In this document: piece by piece, positions 19,031-26,657 of the stretch
How the letters are laid out: each line of letters opens with the position of its first letter
Numbering within the stretch: the first letter of the stretch is position 1
Program-made: the position numbers and the translations under genes
The notes under the pieces: model-generated
Databases searched by the model: none
Seen by the model: only the letters and a program-made list of their open reading frames with translations
What the model was told of the DNA's origin: nothing
From: Meiothermus taiwanensis DSM 14542
GTDB lineage: Bacteria > Deinococcota > Deinococci > Deinococcales > Thermaceae
NCBI GenBank assembly: GCA_000482765.1
Contig: AXWR01000018.1
Location: 20,785 to 59,527, forward strand
Direction of reading: 5' to 3'
DNA: 38,743 nucleotides

Positions 19031-21444
19031 TCCTTGGTCTGGCGCAGCACCTCACGTGGCTCCCCTAGCTCCTTCAGGGCCGGCAGCCCCCCGGCCCGCA
19101 CCACCTCGGGCACGTTGAAGATCTGCGGGCTCTCCAGGGCCTCGGTGCCGGAGCGGCTGAACTGGTTGGCGATGGCCAGCACGGTGGCGGCGGTGCGCCG
19201 GGGCATGGTTCCCATCCAGTCCCGGTGCTTGTAGCTGAACGCCCCGGCCCGCTGAAGGCGGGTCAGGGGGTTCATGCCGTAGCCCAGCGCGGCGAGCACG
19301 TCGTAGAGGTCGTAATCGGTCATCTCCTCCACCACCTGCACCACCTTGGGGCTGTAGCCCGAGCGCACCAGATGGTCCACCAACTGCCGGCGCTCGTCGG
19401 GGTGGACCCAGGCCCGCCGGAAGTGCTCAAGGTCGGGGGCGGCCTGGACCAGCCGCTCCGAGAGGCGCTCCTTGTACTCCTCGACAGGGATGAGCTTTTC
19501 CTGCCCGTCCACCTGGGCCACCACCAGCCGCCCGGCGGGCCGGACCAGCACACTGACCCCCTCCACCTGGGGGATGGGCTGTGGCGGAGGCTGCGGGTTA
19601 TCGGGGCCAGGGCCTTCCTCATCCCCAGGTTCCCCCTCCTTGGAGCCCTCAGGCCGCGTGTAGCGGGTCAGGAAGGCCTCGCCGAACAGCCGGCTGGCGT
19701 CGGTGTAGTCGTAGACCCGGAACATCAGCTTGTCACTGGCGAGGTCGATCCGGGTCCCCCGGCCCACCATCTGGTAGAAGGAGATAGGGCTTTGCACGTA
19801 ACGGAAGAAGACCACGTTCCTCAGGCAGGGCACGTCCACCCCGGTGGTCAGGAGGTCCACGGTGGTAGCGACGAAATGGCTGTTGCTAGAGCCCCGGAGG
19901 TCGGCCAACTGGTCGTTGCCCCCGCTGGCCGCGGTGCACTTGAAGGCGTAGTACTCCTTGGGGGCCTGGCCGTTCTCCCGGCACCATTCGGCGTAGAGGT
20001 TGCCCATCTCCCGGGCCACGGCCTGGGCGTGGGCGTCGCGCACGCAGAAGATCACCGTCTTCTGCTCTGGCCCCCCGGTCTCCAGCAGCCGCTGGAAGAG
20101 GTCGGCGCACATGGCCTTGACCCGGTCGGGGAGCATGATGCGGTCCTCGAAGCTGGTCTTCTCGTAAAGCTCCTCCAGCTCCTCGCGGCTTAAGGGCCGG
20201 CCGGTGATGGCGTCCACGGGTTTGAGCGCCAGGATCTGATCGATGCTCAGCCCGGTCTCGTCGATGTCCACCTGGGCCCGCACCACCTCGCAGGCGGCCA
20301 GATAGCCGTCCTCGATGCCCTGTGCGAGGTCGTACTCGTAGACCGGCTCCCCGAAGTGGCGGATGTTGTCGGCGGTGATGGCCTCGTCCTCGAGGGCCCC
20401 TGCGGTCTTCTCCGGGAGCTTGAGCTGCCGGGGGGTGGCGGTCAGGCCGATCTGCACCGCGTCCGGGTTCCTCAGGAGCACTTGGCTCCACTTGCCCCAG
20501 GCGCTGCGGTGGCACTCGTCGATGATGATGTGGCTGAAGTAGTTCTCGGGGTAGTGCTCGAGCAAGAAGTTGGCCGTACCGTCCTCGTTGCCTACATCCA
20601 GGGTCTGGTAGGTCGCGATGTGGATGCGAGCGTTCTTGGCGTGGTTGCTGCCGTCGGGGTTGCGTTTGACCTCGGCGGCATCGGTCCCGAAGACGTTGGT
20701 GAAGGCGGCGAGGGCCTGCTGCCGCAGCTCGTCCCGGTCGCAGATGAACAGTGCCCGGCGCAGTTGTCCTGCGTCGGCGACGCGCTTCAGAAGCTGCACG
20801 GCGATGAAGGTCTTCCCTGCTCCGGTCGCCAGGGTGAGCAAGGCCCGGCCCGGCTTCTCCTGGGTGGCGTCCCTGGCCAGCTTCTCCAAGGTGGCGCGGA
20901 TGGCGGCATCCTGGTAGTAGCGCCGGGTGCCTTCTCCCCCCGGATACCGCACCAGAAGGGGGCGGGCCGCCGGGCTGTCCAGACGGAAGCCCATCATGGC
21001 CTCGTAGCGCGCCCGGAGCTCCTCCGGGGTGGGGAACTCGCTCATGGGACGAGGATCGGAGGTCAGGCCGGTGCTCCGGTCGAACATGACCCAGAAGTAC
21101 CCGTTGGACGAGAACACGAAGGGCACGTTCAGCCGTTTGGAGTCGGCGTAGAGCCGGGCCTGCTCGAGGCCGTGGTCGGGGGGAAGCTGGTTCTTCTTCG
21201 CCTCCAGCAGGGCCACCGCGACGGGCTGGGCGTCCGGCGTCACCCGCACGCGGAGGGTGTAGTCGGTCCGGCCCCGGCGGCGTTTGCCCCGGCCGTCCAC
21301 GATGTCGATCGCCCCCGCGGTCTCCTCCCGGCGGATGTGGGCTTCGGTCCACCCGCGCAGGCGTAGCGCGGGATCGATGAGCTTCGAGCGGGTGTCGGAC
21401 TCGGATAAGCGCTCGTCGCGGTAGTCGGAGTCGGGCGGAAACAT
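19012..21444 (-). CDS. hsdR: Type I restriction endonuclease subunit (translocase and nuclease)
   Basis: An 810-residue HsdR. The N-terminal nuclease has Asp61 (TDYTLRV) and Glu81-Ala-Lys83. The SF2 helicase has Walker A ATGAGKT (206-212), DECHR (309-313), GLTATP, and the late motif MVGRGTRIDLASDK. The C-terminal helical domain (~650-810) should bind the HsdM/HsdS core; a proline-rich linker lies at ~630. ATP-driven translocation leads to cleavage of unmethylated DNA. The stop codon lies in the last bases of the TnpB element, so the final residues may have been changed by the insertion. Start ATG 21444; no clear ribosome site. Confidence 0.94.
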   Translation of the reverse strand: MFPPDSDYRDERLSESDTRSKLIDPALRLRGWTEAHIRREETAGAIDIVDGRGKRRRGRTDYTLRVRVTPDAQPVAVALLEAKKNQLPPDHGLEQARLYADSKRLNVPFVFSSNGYFWVMFDRSTGLTSDPRPMSEFPTPEELRARYEAMMGFRLDSPAARPLLVRYPGGEGTRRYYQDAAIRATLEKLARDATQEKPGRALLTLATGAGKTFIAVQLLKRVADAGQLRRALFICDRDELRQQALAAFTNVFGTDAAEVKRNPDGSNHAKNARIHIATYQTLDVGNEDGTANFLLEHYPENYFSHIIIDECHRSAWGKWSQVLLRNPDAVQIGLTATPRQLKLPEKTAGALEDEAITADNIRHFGEPVYEYDLAQGIEDGYLAACEVVRAQVDIDETGLSIDQILALKPVDAITGRPLSREELEELYEKTSFEDRIMLPDRVKAMCADLFQRLLETGGPEQKTVIFCVRDAHAQAVAREMGNLYAEWCRENGQAPKEYYAFKCTAASGGNDQLADLRGSSNSHFVATTVDLLTTGVDVPCLRNVVFFRYVQSPISFYQMVGRGTRIDLASDKLMFRVYDYTDASRLFGEAFLTRYTRPEGSKEGEPGDEEGPGPDNPQPPPQPIPQVEGVSVLVRPAGRLVVAQVDGQEKLIPVEEYKERLSERLVQAAPDLEHFRRAWVHPDERRQLVDHLVRSGYSPKVVQVVEEMTDYDLYDVLAALGYGMNPLTRLQRAGAFSYKHRDWMGTMPRRTAATVLAIANQFSRSGTEALESPQIFNVPEVVRAGGLPALKELGEPREVLRQTKERMFEA

Positions 21445-21455
21445 AGTTGGCAGCT

Positions 21456-21531
21456 TTATTTACCGAGGCGCTTCTGGATTGCCTGCTGTAGCTCTGTGTC
21501 GGAATTGAGCTGTGCTAGTAACGCTCGCAAT
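21456..21531 (-). pseudogene. Short C-terminal gene scrap before hsdR
   Basis: A minus-strand frame reads EVLRALLAQLNSDTELQQAI and ends KRLGK, with stop at 21456. It is helical and plausible as protein, with base composition richer in A/T than its neighbours, but has no start of its own and its frame upstream is antisense-like within the DUF4926 gene. It looks like the end of a lost gene, or a 24-residue leader from a TTG. Confidence 0.3.
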
Positions 21532-21534
21532 ACC

Positions 21535-21765
21535 TCACGCGACCTCCGCCCGGCGTACGTGGAGCAGGTCGCCCTCCTCCACCGCCCGCACTTCCTCGGG
21601 GGCGAGGGTGAGCACCCCCAGGGTGTGGCCGGTGAGGGTGGCGAACTCCACCTCGTAGCCCTCACCCTCCCCCCAGACGTGCACCACCGTGCCCACATCC
21701 CCGGCCTCGAGGCCGAGTTCCGGCTTGTCCACCCGGAGCACCACGCTGTCCAGCTCGCGGATCAT
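21535..21765 (-). CDS. DUF4926-family protein
   Basis: A 76-residue small beta protein: MIRELDSVVLRVDKPELGLE, then GDVGTVVHVWGEGEGYEVEF, ending with acidic LAPEEVRAVEEGDLLHVR. This is the DUF4926 pattern (SH3-like barrel). Start ATG 21765 overlaps the stop of the DUF6883 gene (ATGA, 21762-21765) and has GGAGGAAGAGG upstream. The pair recurs together in other bacteria and is suspected to be toxin-antitoxin- or defence-like, but no function is established. Confidence 0.8.
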   Translation of the reverse strand: MIRELDSVVLRVDKPELGLEAGDVGTVVHVWGEGEGYEVEFATLTGHTLGVLTLAPEEVRAVEEGDLLHVRRAEVA

Positions 21766-22199
21766 CCTCTTCCTCCCTCCGCGGGATAGGCCGTGACCAG
21801 CCGCGCCCGGGCGTACCGCGTAGCGGTCCCAACGGGAATCTGCCCACGGGTGCGCGGCTCCGCCCCCCCGCAGCCCTCCCCGACCCACACGCTCACCACG
21901 CGGGCGCTGCCCCGTGGACCCAAGTGAAGCCGCTCCGGCGGCCCGGCGATGCCGGTACTCAGGAGCTTCCCCCGAGCGGCCCACTTGAGGCCGAAGGGGG
22001 TGGCCTCCTCCTGCACCTCAGGGGTCACGCGGGCCTGGAGCTTGAGGGCCTCCGCCAGGTCCAGGGGGTTCTCGGCGGTGAAGCCCAGCGCCGCGAAGAA
22101 CCGGGCCTTGTGCCGGCCCACGGGGTGGGTGGGGGAGAGCAGGTAGTCGGTGAGCTTCCGCAAGGGCACCTCCAGCTCCATCCCGGCCAGGGGGTTCAC
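21762..22199 (-). CDS. DUF6883-family protein
   Basis: A 145-residue protein with KLTDYLLSPTHPVGRHKARF near residues 15-35 and FAALGFTAENPLDLAEALK after it, the DUF6883 signature. A following basic and beta-rich half ends VTAYPAEGGRG. Overlaps the DUF4926 start, so the two are made together. By analogy with other small paired genes the conserved His and Arg in PVGRHKARFF could be catalytic; this is speculation. Lies just upstream of hsdR on the same strand. Confidence 0.78.
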   Translation of the reverse strand: MNPLAGMELEVPLRKLTDYLLSPTHPVGRHKARFFAALGFTAENPLDLAEALKLQARVTPEVQEEATPFGLKWAARGKLLSTGIAGPPERLHLGPRGSARVVSVWVGEGCGGAEPRTRGQIPVGTATRYARARLVTAYPAEGGRG

Positions 22200-22224
22200 C
22201 GCTTTCCCCCGGAGGCGGCCGTCC

Positions 22225-22434
22225 TCACGGCTTGGCCTCCTTCTCCTTCATGCGGTCGAAGGCCTCGAGGGCCTCCTTCCCGCCCAGCAGCCGGGCGGCC
22301 TCCTCGCGGGGCACCCGCCAGGTTCGCCCTACCCGCACGCCCCGGATCTCGCCCCCTCGCAGGCGCTTGCGGATGGCCTCCTCGCTGACCTTGAGGGTCC
22401 GGGCCAGCTCCTCCACGGTGTAGTAGAGCCCCAC
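22225..22434 (-). CDS. Excisionase-type helix-turn-helix protein
   Basis: A 69-residue protein, MGLYYTVEELARTLKVSEEA then IRKRLRGGEIRGVRVGRTWRVPREEAARLL: the helix_turn_helix_17/excisionase fold (winged, MerR-like). GTG 22434 lacks a ribosome site but a promoter TTGCCC-17-TAAGAT ends 7 bases before it, so the mRNA is probably leaderless. It is divergent from the ATPase remnant and next to an array of repeats, so it may be a local regulator. Partner genes for excision are not adjacent. Confidence 0.85.
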   Translation of the reverse strand: MGLYYTVEELARTLKVSEEAIRKRLRGGEIRGVRVGRTWRVPREEAARLLGGKEALEAFDRMKEKEAKP

Positions 22435-22440
22435 GGGCGC

Positions 22441-22469
22441 ATCTTACCCAACCGGGCAAACAGGGGCAA
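22441..22469 (-). promoter_or_regulatory. Promoter of the small HTH gene
   Basis: Minus strand TTGCCC (22469-22464), 17 bases, TAAGAT (22446-22441). The GTG start follows 7 bases later, which fits leaderless transcription. Confidence 0.5.
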
Positions 22470-22477
22470 GCTGAGGT

Positions 22478-22573
22478 CAGTAATTGCTGATTGCAGTAAC
22501 TACTGATTTCAGTAAATACTGAGTACAGGAAATACTGCGTTCAGTAACGCAGTAGATCAGCAAACCAGTGATG
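22478..22573 (+). repeat. Six tandem 16-bp repeats (operator or iteron array)
   Basis: Six units in strict 16-base register: 22478, 22494, 22510, 22526, 22542, 22558. The core is a palindrome CAGTA-NN-TACTG, perfect in units 2 and 3, one change in 1 and 4, and decayed in 5 and 6. Four-base linkers are mostly ATTN-like. It ends 26 bases before the ATPase start. Regular spacing of 1.5 helical turns suggests cooperative protein binding. Confidence 0.85.
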
Positions 22574-22599
22574 CGGCAAGCGATGGAATGGAGGTACCA

Positions 22600-22815
22600 A
22601 TGGCGTTCGTGGGCAGACAGCAGGAAGGGCGTGCACTCCTCCTTTCGGTGCGCGCCGGGCGCGGGGTGGTGCTGGCGGCCCCGCCGGGCTACGGCAAGAG
22701 CGCCCTGCTCGAGGAGGTGCGCCCCGCCCTCGAGGCCTGGAGCGCGGTGGTCTGGTGCGACAAGCTCGCGCCCTTCGGGGCCTTCCTCAAGGACCTCTTC
22801 CGGGGGCTGAGGTAG
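22600..22815 (+). pseudogene. STAND/AAA-type ATPase, N-terminal remnant
   Basis: A 71-residue frame: MAFVGRQQEGRALLLSVRAG, VVLAAPPGYGKSALLEEVR (Walker A), then WCDKLAPFGAFLKDLFRGLR and a stop. The order fits the beginning of large STAND regulators of the MalT/LAL kind, which should continue for hundreds of residues. ATG 22600 is chosen for GGAGG 5 bases upstream. The first ~32 residues are nearly identical to the remnant at 9957, so the two are paralogous copies, each cut at or after the P-loop. Six operator-like repeats precede it. Confidence 0.7.
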
Positions 22816-23150
22816 GGGTCCCCCCAGGCCACCACGGGGCACAGCGCGCTCAGCGGGGCCAGCGCCGGCGCGGCCCCCGCCAGGGGCAGCCGGTAAAGCC
22901 GGCGGGCGGCGGCCTCGAGGAGGGGAAGGGGGGGAGGGGGGCGCGCATAAGCACAGTGTAGCCGCCCCGGCGTCACCGCCCCCACCCCGACGCCGGTGAC
23001 GCCGGACGCGCCGGGTATCCTTAAGGCAGCACGGGCCGGGACACCCGCCGAAGGTAGCAGCGCCCTGCTCAGCAGCTTCGACGCAAAACCCGCGCGCCCC
23101 CCACCCCGAACCGTTGACGGTCCCGCCACCCCCGTACTACCCTCCCGGCC
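22816..23150. other. Gene-poor stretch after ATPase remnant
   Basis: Holds a 10-base-stem inverted repeat, GGCGTCACCG (22969-22978) with CGGTGACGCC (22994-23003), and a possible leaderless promoter (TTGACG 23114-23119, TACTAC-like -10) before the next gene. A minus-strand frame with PLLEAAARRLYRLPLAGAAP looks weakly protein-like but lacks a start or family match. Confidence 0.4.
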
Positions 23151-23717
23151 ATGGAGAACGCCGAGAAGGTCGTCATCGGCCGGGGCCTCGAGGCCCTTGA
23201 GGCCTGGCGCCGCGCCGGGCGGCTGGGGGAGGAGGAGGACCCGCGGGTGCTCCCCCACCCCGAGCCCGCCGACGTCGACGGGCGCGAGGTGCTGGGCGAG
23301 GTGCCGCTGCCCCTGGCCGCACACGCCCGCCTGGTGCGGTGCCTGGGCCCGGCCGAGGGGGAGGAGGCCGGGCAGGTGCGCAGCTACGTGGTGCTCGACC
23401 ACGAGCGCCTCGAGCGCGAGGCCGAGCGGCTGGCCCTGACCTACGCGCAGGCCCGCGCGGCGCTGTGGAAGAATGGGCAGCCCCTCTCCCTCGGCACCCC
23501 CTCCCTCGCGGAGGCCGCCGCCGGCCAGGTGCTGCACCAGGTTGCCGTAGGGCCCAGTGGGTGGCCGTGCACCAGGCCATCGACGCCAGGGACGTGGAGC
23601 AGCTGCACCGGCTGCTGCGGGCCGGGGCCCCGCTGGAGGCCCCGGCGGCCGGGGGGGAGAGCCCCCTGCACCACGCCGCGGCGGGGGGCGAGGCCCGGGC
23701 CGCGCGGGCGCTGCTGA
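23151..23717 (+). CDS. Unknown protein, 3' part probably out of frame
   Basis: The first ~130 residues look like real protein: MENAEKVVIGRGLEALEAWR, VLGEVPLPLAAHARLVRCLG, SYVVLDHERLEREAERLALT. No family is recognised with confidence. After about base 23550 the frame becomes composition-biased (SGWPCTRPSTPGTWSSC) while the ankyrin frame starts. So either a frameshift joined one longer protein, or a truncated gene abuts the ankyrin gene. Possible leaderless start at ATG 23151. The PLPLAAHA piece faintly recalls CRISPR-associated Csx16-like proteins, too weak to use. Confidence 0.45.
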   Translation: MENAEKVVIGRGLEALEAWRRAGRLGEEEDPRVLPHPEPADVDGREVLGEVPLPLAAHARLVRCLGPAEGEEAGQVRSYVVLDHERLEREAERLALTYAQARAALWKNGQPLSLGTPSLAEAAAGQVLHQVAVGPSGWPCTRPSTPGTWSSCTGCCGPGPRWRPRRPGGRAPCTTPRRGARPGPRGRC

Positions 23718-23968
23718 AGGGGTGGGCCGACCCCGACGCCGCCGACATCGGAGGCCGCACCCCGCTGCACTGGGCGGCCCTCGAGGGGCAGAAGGAAGCG
23801 GCGCAGGCCCTGCTGGAGGGAGGGGCCGACCCCCGCCGCCCCGACGTCGACGGCGTGACCCCCGAGGACCTGGCCCGCGCGCGGGGCCTCGAGCTGGGGC
23901 CGGAGCCGGCCCGGGCACAGGCCACCCCTGCCGCCCCCGCAGCGGAGCGAGGCGGCCTCGAGCTGTGA
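23561..23968 (+). CDS. Ankyrin-repeat protein
   Basis: From GTG 23561, 135 residues: VAVHQAIDARDVEQLHRLLRAGAPLE, GESPLHHAAAGGEARAARALL, GRTPLHWAALEGQKEAAQALLEGGADP, DVDGVTPEDLARARG. This gives about three ankyrin repeats of ~33 residues and a proline/alanine tail. Ankyrin repeats bind protein partners; in bacteria small ones often act as immunity or scaffold proteins. The start has no ribosome site, so it may be the C-terminal part of the frame starting 23151, joined by a frameshift near 23555. Confidence 0.75.
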   Translation: MAVHQAIDARDVEQLHRLLRAGAPLEAPAAGGESPLHHAAAGGEARAARALLKGWADPDAADIGGRTPLHWAALEGQKEAAQALLEGGADPRRPDVDGVTPEDLARARGLELGPEPARAQATPAAPAAERGGLEL

Positions 23969-24065
23969 GCCCAGGGGCCTAGGGGCGGCCCGCCCCGGCC
24001 TCGAGGGCGTACGCCAGCAGCACGAGCAGCCCCACCAGGGCCAGCACCGCCAGGCAGAGGGTGCG

Positions 24066-24332
24066 CTAGACCTCCTCGAGCCGGCGCGCAAACTCCCGCC
24101 GCAGGCGGGAGGCCTCCAGGGCCAGGGCCTCCCGCAGGACCTCCCCCTCCCCTTCCCCCTCCCCCGCAGGCCCCGGCACCGGGGTGAGGCGGCGCTCGAG
24201 GCGCACCTGCTCCCGCAACAGGAGTAGCTGCTGGCGCTCGAGCGCCGCCTGGAGGCGCTCGAGGTCGGCCAGGCGGTCGTGGGGGGCGCGGGGCGGGGCC
24301 GCAGTCGTGGGCTCGTGCTCCATGGCCCCCAT
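24066..24332 (-). CDS. Coiled-coil protein, amber codon before a C-terminal membrane helix
   Basis: MGAMEHEPTTAAPPRAPHDR leads into RLADLERLQAALERQQLLLLREQVRLERRL, a heptad-rich coiled coil, then a Gly/Glu linker and a second helix LREALALEASRLRREFARRLEEV. It stops at TAG (24068-24066). In the same frame the next 28 codons give RTLCLAVLALVGLLVLLAYA, a clear membrane helix, and stop at 23979. So the native protein was probably ~117 residues, tail-anchored, and was split by a nonsense mutation. Start could also be ATG 24323. Unknown family. Confidence 0.6.
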   Translation of the reverse strand: MGAMEHEPTTAAPPRAPHDRLADLERLQAALERQQLLLLREQVRLERRLTPVPGPAGEGEGEGEVLREALALEASRLRREFARRLEEV

Positions 24333-24433
24333 GCTAGCGGGGGGCGGCGGGGGGAGGGGGTGCGGCTCCACACCCCCGTTATAGCGGGGTCGGGCGGCGG
24401 GCCGGGGGGCGGAGGGCGGCGGCCAGAGCGGGG

Positions 24434-24856
24434 TCAGGCCCCCGCCTCCCAGGGGTTGAGCAGCCGAACGGGCAGGCCCCGGAAGTGGCCGGTGTTGCGG
24501 CTGACCAGGGTGAGGCCGTGGCGCAGGGCGGTGGCCGCCAGCAGGGCGTCCAGGGGGGAAAGGGGGCGGCCCTGGTTCAGGGCCTCGCCGGTGAGGGCGC
24601 CCCACGTCTCCATGACCCCCGTGTCCAGGGGCAGAATCTGCCCGGCGAAGCGCCGCTTGAGGTCTTCGATCCAGCCTTCCAGGACAGCTCGGCGCGGCTC
24701 GGGGGCGCGGACGGCCCCCTGCACCAGCTCGCCCAAGGTGAGAGCGGAAAGGTAGGCTTCCCGCACGGAGAGCCCTTTCAGCCAGGCCGTAACCCTGGGG
24801 TCGGGCTGACGCTTGGCCGCCTCGGAGACCACGTTGGTGTCGAGCAGGTAGCTCAA
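24434..24856 (-). CDS. vapC: VapC-type PIN-domain ribonuclease toxin
   Basis: A 140-residue PIN domain: LLDTNVVSEAAK (Asp6), LTLGELVQG (Glu43), LSPLDALLAATALRHGLTLVSRN (Asp103, then Asn121 where Asp is common). Three acidic residues bind metal for RNA cutting. ATG overlaps the antitoxin stop (ATGA, 24853-24856). It closes with FRGLPVRLLNPW, typical of the subfamily. Confidence 0.93.
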   Translation of the reverse strand: MSYLLDTNVVSEAAKRQPDPRVTAWLKGLSVREAYLSALTLGELVQGAVRAPEPRRAVLEGWIEDLKRRFAGQILPLDTGVMETWGALTGEALNQGRPLSPLDALLAATALRHGLTLVSRNTGHFRGLPVRLLNPWEAGA

Positions 24857-25113
24857 AAGCCCACCTCCCGGTAGCCTGCGCGCGACCGGTCGGAGAGGGC
24901 CTCGGCCTCCTCGTCGGAGAGGGGCTCCGGCGGGCGGAGGGCCTCGAGCAGGGGGGTATCCTCGCCGCGAAGGCGGGTGTAGGTCGCCCAGTCCAGCACC
25001 ACCACCGCGGGCCGGCCCCGCCGGGTCACGGTCTGGGCCTCGCCCTTCAGGGCCTGCTCCACCACCTCGGAGAAGCGGGCCTTGGCCTCCTGAAGCTGCC
25101 AGCTGCGTTTCAC
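24853..25113 (-). CDS. Phd/YefM-type antitoxin
   Basis: An 86-residue protein: KRSWQLQEAKARFSEVVEQA, then VTRRGRPAVVVLDWATYTRL, the Phd/YefM DNA-binding fold, then an acidic tail with PLSDEEAEALSDRSRAGYREVGF that should wrap the PIN toxin. Start is a GTG at 25113. A perfect palindrome lies just upstream, as expected for autoregulation. Confidence 0.92.
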   Translation of the reverse strand: MKRSWQLQEAKARFSEVVEQALKGEAQTVTRRGRPAVVVLDWATYTRLRGEDTPLLEALRPPEPLSDEEAEALSDRSRAGYREVGF

Positions 25114-25121
25114 CCCATCAG

Positions 25122-25136
25122 TCTAGTCTGACTAGA
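25122..25136 (-). promoter_or_regulatory. Palindromic operator of the toxin-antitoxin pair
   Basis: TCTAGTC-T-GACTAGA, perfect 7-base arms with one central base, ending 9 bases before the antitoxin GTG. Phd-type antitoxins bind such short palindromes. Confidence 0.75.
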
Positions 25137-25291
25137 TGGGTTGGTCAAGCCGGACCTCCCCGTGGGGGGAAAGAGGCCCTCGGGCGGGAGGCGGGAGGCG
25201 GGAGGCGGGAGCGGGCTTCGCGGCCAGCGGGGGGCGGCATGGCCTCCACCGGCCGGGCGGGAGGGGTTGGGGGTGCTCGAGGCCCCCCCCT

Positions 25292-25594
25292 TCAGGCCTC
25301 CTCCAACGCCTGCTCCAGCCGCTCGCGCAGCCGGGCCACCTCCCCCCGCAGCCCGCCCAGCCCCAGCAGCACCGCCCCCGCCAGCCCCCCCAGCGTGAGC
25401 TGGGCCAGCGCCCCCTGCCGCACGGCGGCCAGGGCCTCCTGCCGCGGCAGCGAGCCCTCGGGCAGGGCCCGGGCCGTGGGGGTGAGGTGGCGGTCGGGGA
25501 GGGCCAGGGGGGGCAGGGCCAGCAGGGCCACCCCCAGGGCCAGCGACCCCAGGATCTTCAGCAGCAGCGCCTCGAGCTTGCCCAGGTTTCCCAT
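25292..25594 (-). CDS. Small membrane protein, unknown
   Basis: A 100-residue protein with two hydrophobic helices (LLLKILGSLALGVALLALPP and QLTLGGLAGAVLLGLGGL) joined by a loop, and a basic/acidic C-terminal helix LRERLEQALEEA. GGAGGTG lies 7-8 bases before ATG 25594. It follows the lipoprotein gene by 6 bases and is co-transcribed. No family recognised. Confidence 0.65.
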   Translation of the reverse strand: MGNLGKLEALLLKILGSLALGVALLALPPLALPDRHLTPTARALPEGSLPRQEALAAVRQGALAQLTLGGLAGAVLLGLGGLRGEVARLRERLEQALEEA

Positions 25595-25600
25595 GCCCGC

Positions 25601-26647
25601 TCACCTCCCCGCGTAGGGGTCGAGCTCGGCGGGGAGCTCGTAGGGGGTGTTGAAGACGTCGAAGTCGTTCTCCTCGGGCAGGAAGCCGGGGAAGTTGAAG
25701 CCCTCGGGCATCGGCTCCACCACCCAGTCCGCCGGGCGGTGGCCCTCGCACACCAGCCGCCCCCCCTCCAGCCGCATGGAGATGGGCTCTCGCGGGTAGA
25801 TGCGCACCCAGCGGCCGTAGAGGGGGTGCCACTCCGCGCGCCAGGAGGCGTAGAGCACGATCTTGAGCGGGCCGTCGGCGGGGGCGACGGCGAAGGCGCC
25901 GGAGACCCGATCGGCGTCGGTCCGCCTCCCGGCGTACTTCCCGTTGGCGTACTCGATGAAGGCGGGGTCGCCGACGTCGCCCTCGTAGCCGTAGTACAGC
26001 GCGGGGGGGCTGGCGGGGGCCACCGGGGGGTAGTCGGGGTTCCAGTTGCCCGGCTCGACGCCCCACGGCCAGCCCACCCCCGGCTGCAGGCAGAAGGCCC
26101 GCGGCAGCCACACGGGGGCGGGGGGCAGGGGGCGGTCCTCGAGGTAGAAGCCGCCCGCGGCCCTGGGGTCGGGCACGCGCTCGAAGGGCAGGTCGGCCTC
26201 CTCCACCGCCTGGGTCTTGAGCTCGCCGAGCACCCGGAACTCGGGGGAGCCCCCCGCCCCCTCGACCAGCCCCGCCTCCACCCAGCCCCGCACCCACCGC
26301 CCGTCGCGCGCGCGCTTGAGGTAGACCTCCACCGCGCCCCGCTCGGGGGCGCTCATGCACCCGGGCCCCCCGCCCCAGGCCTCGCCCACGAAGCCGGGGG
26401 CGTAGACCCAGCTGCGGCCCCAGAAGCGCAGCACCATGACCCCCCGTTCCCCCCAGATGTGGACGCCCAGGAAGCCCCGGCCGCCGCAGCTCACCTCCAG
26501 CCGGGTGACGCCGGAGGGGTCGGGCGGGGGCGGGGAGTCCTTCAGGTCGCAGCCCGCCAGCAGCGGCAGGCCGAGCGACAGGGCGAGGAGGGAGGGGCGG
26601 CAGGAGCGCAAGGACCGGAGGAAGGACTTGAGCATCATGGGCACCAT
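25601..26647 (-). CDS. Large lipoprotein of unknown function
   Basis: A 348-residue protein. RSCRPSLLALSLGLPLLAGC is a signal with lipobox LAGC, so the mature part is lipid-anchored outside the membrane. It is rich in Trp, Gly and Pro (e.g. VHIWGERGVMVLRFWGRSWVY, GVGWPWGVEPGNWNPDYPPV) and looks all-beta. ATG 26647 is chosen since GAGGTG lies 6 bases upstream; starts at 26656 (GTG) or 26638 are possible. Not recognised. It lies between a glycosyltransferase-like gene and a small membrane protein, suggesting a cell-surface operon. Confidence 0.7.
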   Translation of the reverse strand: MVPMMLKSFLRSLRSCRPSLLALSLGLPLLAGCDLKDSPPPPDPSGVTRLEVSCGGRGFLGVHIWGERGVMVLRFWGRSWVYAPGFVGEAWGGGPGCMSAPERGAVEVYLKRARDGRWVRGWVEAGLVEGAGGSPEFRVLGELKTQAVEEADLPFERVPDPRAAGGFYLEDRPLPPAPVWLPRAFCLQPGVGWPWGVEPGNWNPDYPPVAPASPPALYYGYEGDVGDPAFIEYANGKYAGRRTDADRVSGAFAVAPADGPLKIVLYASWRAEWHPLYGRWVRIYPREPISMRLEGGRLVCEGHRPADWVVEPMPEGFNFPGFLPEENDFDVFNTPYELPAELDPYAGR

Positions 26648-26657
26648 TCTAGCCACC

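Noticed and set aside
22478..22573. CRISPR array
   Set aside because: Repeats are 16 bases in direct tandem with no 30-base spacers and no cas gene nearby.
23151..23550. Csx16-like CRISPR ring nuclease
   Set aside because: Only a faint PLPLAAHA resemblance; no catalytic pattern or type III genes in the window.
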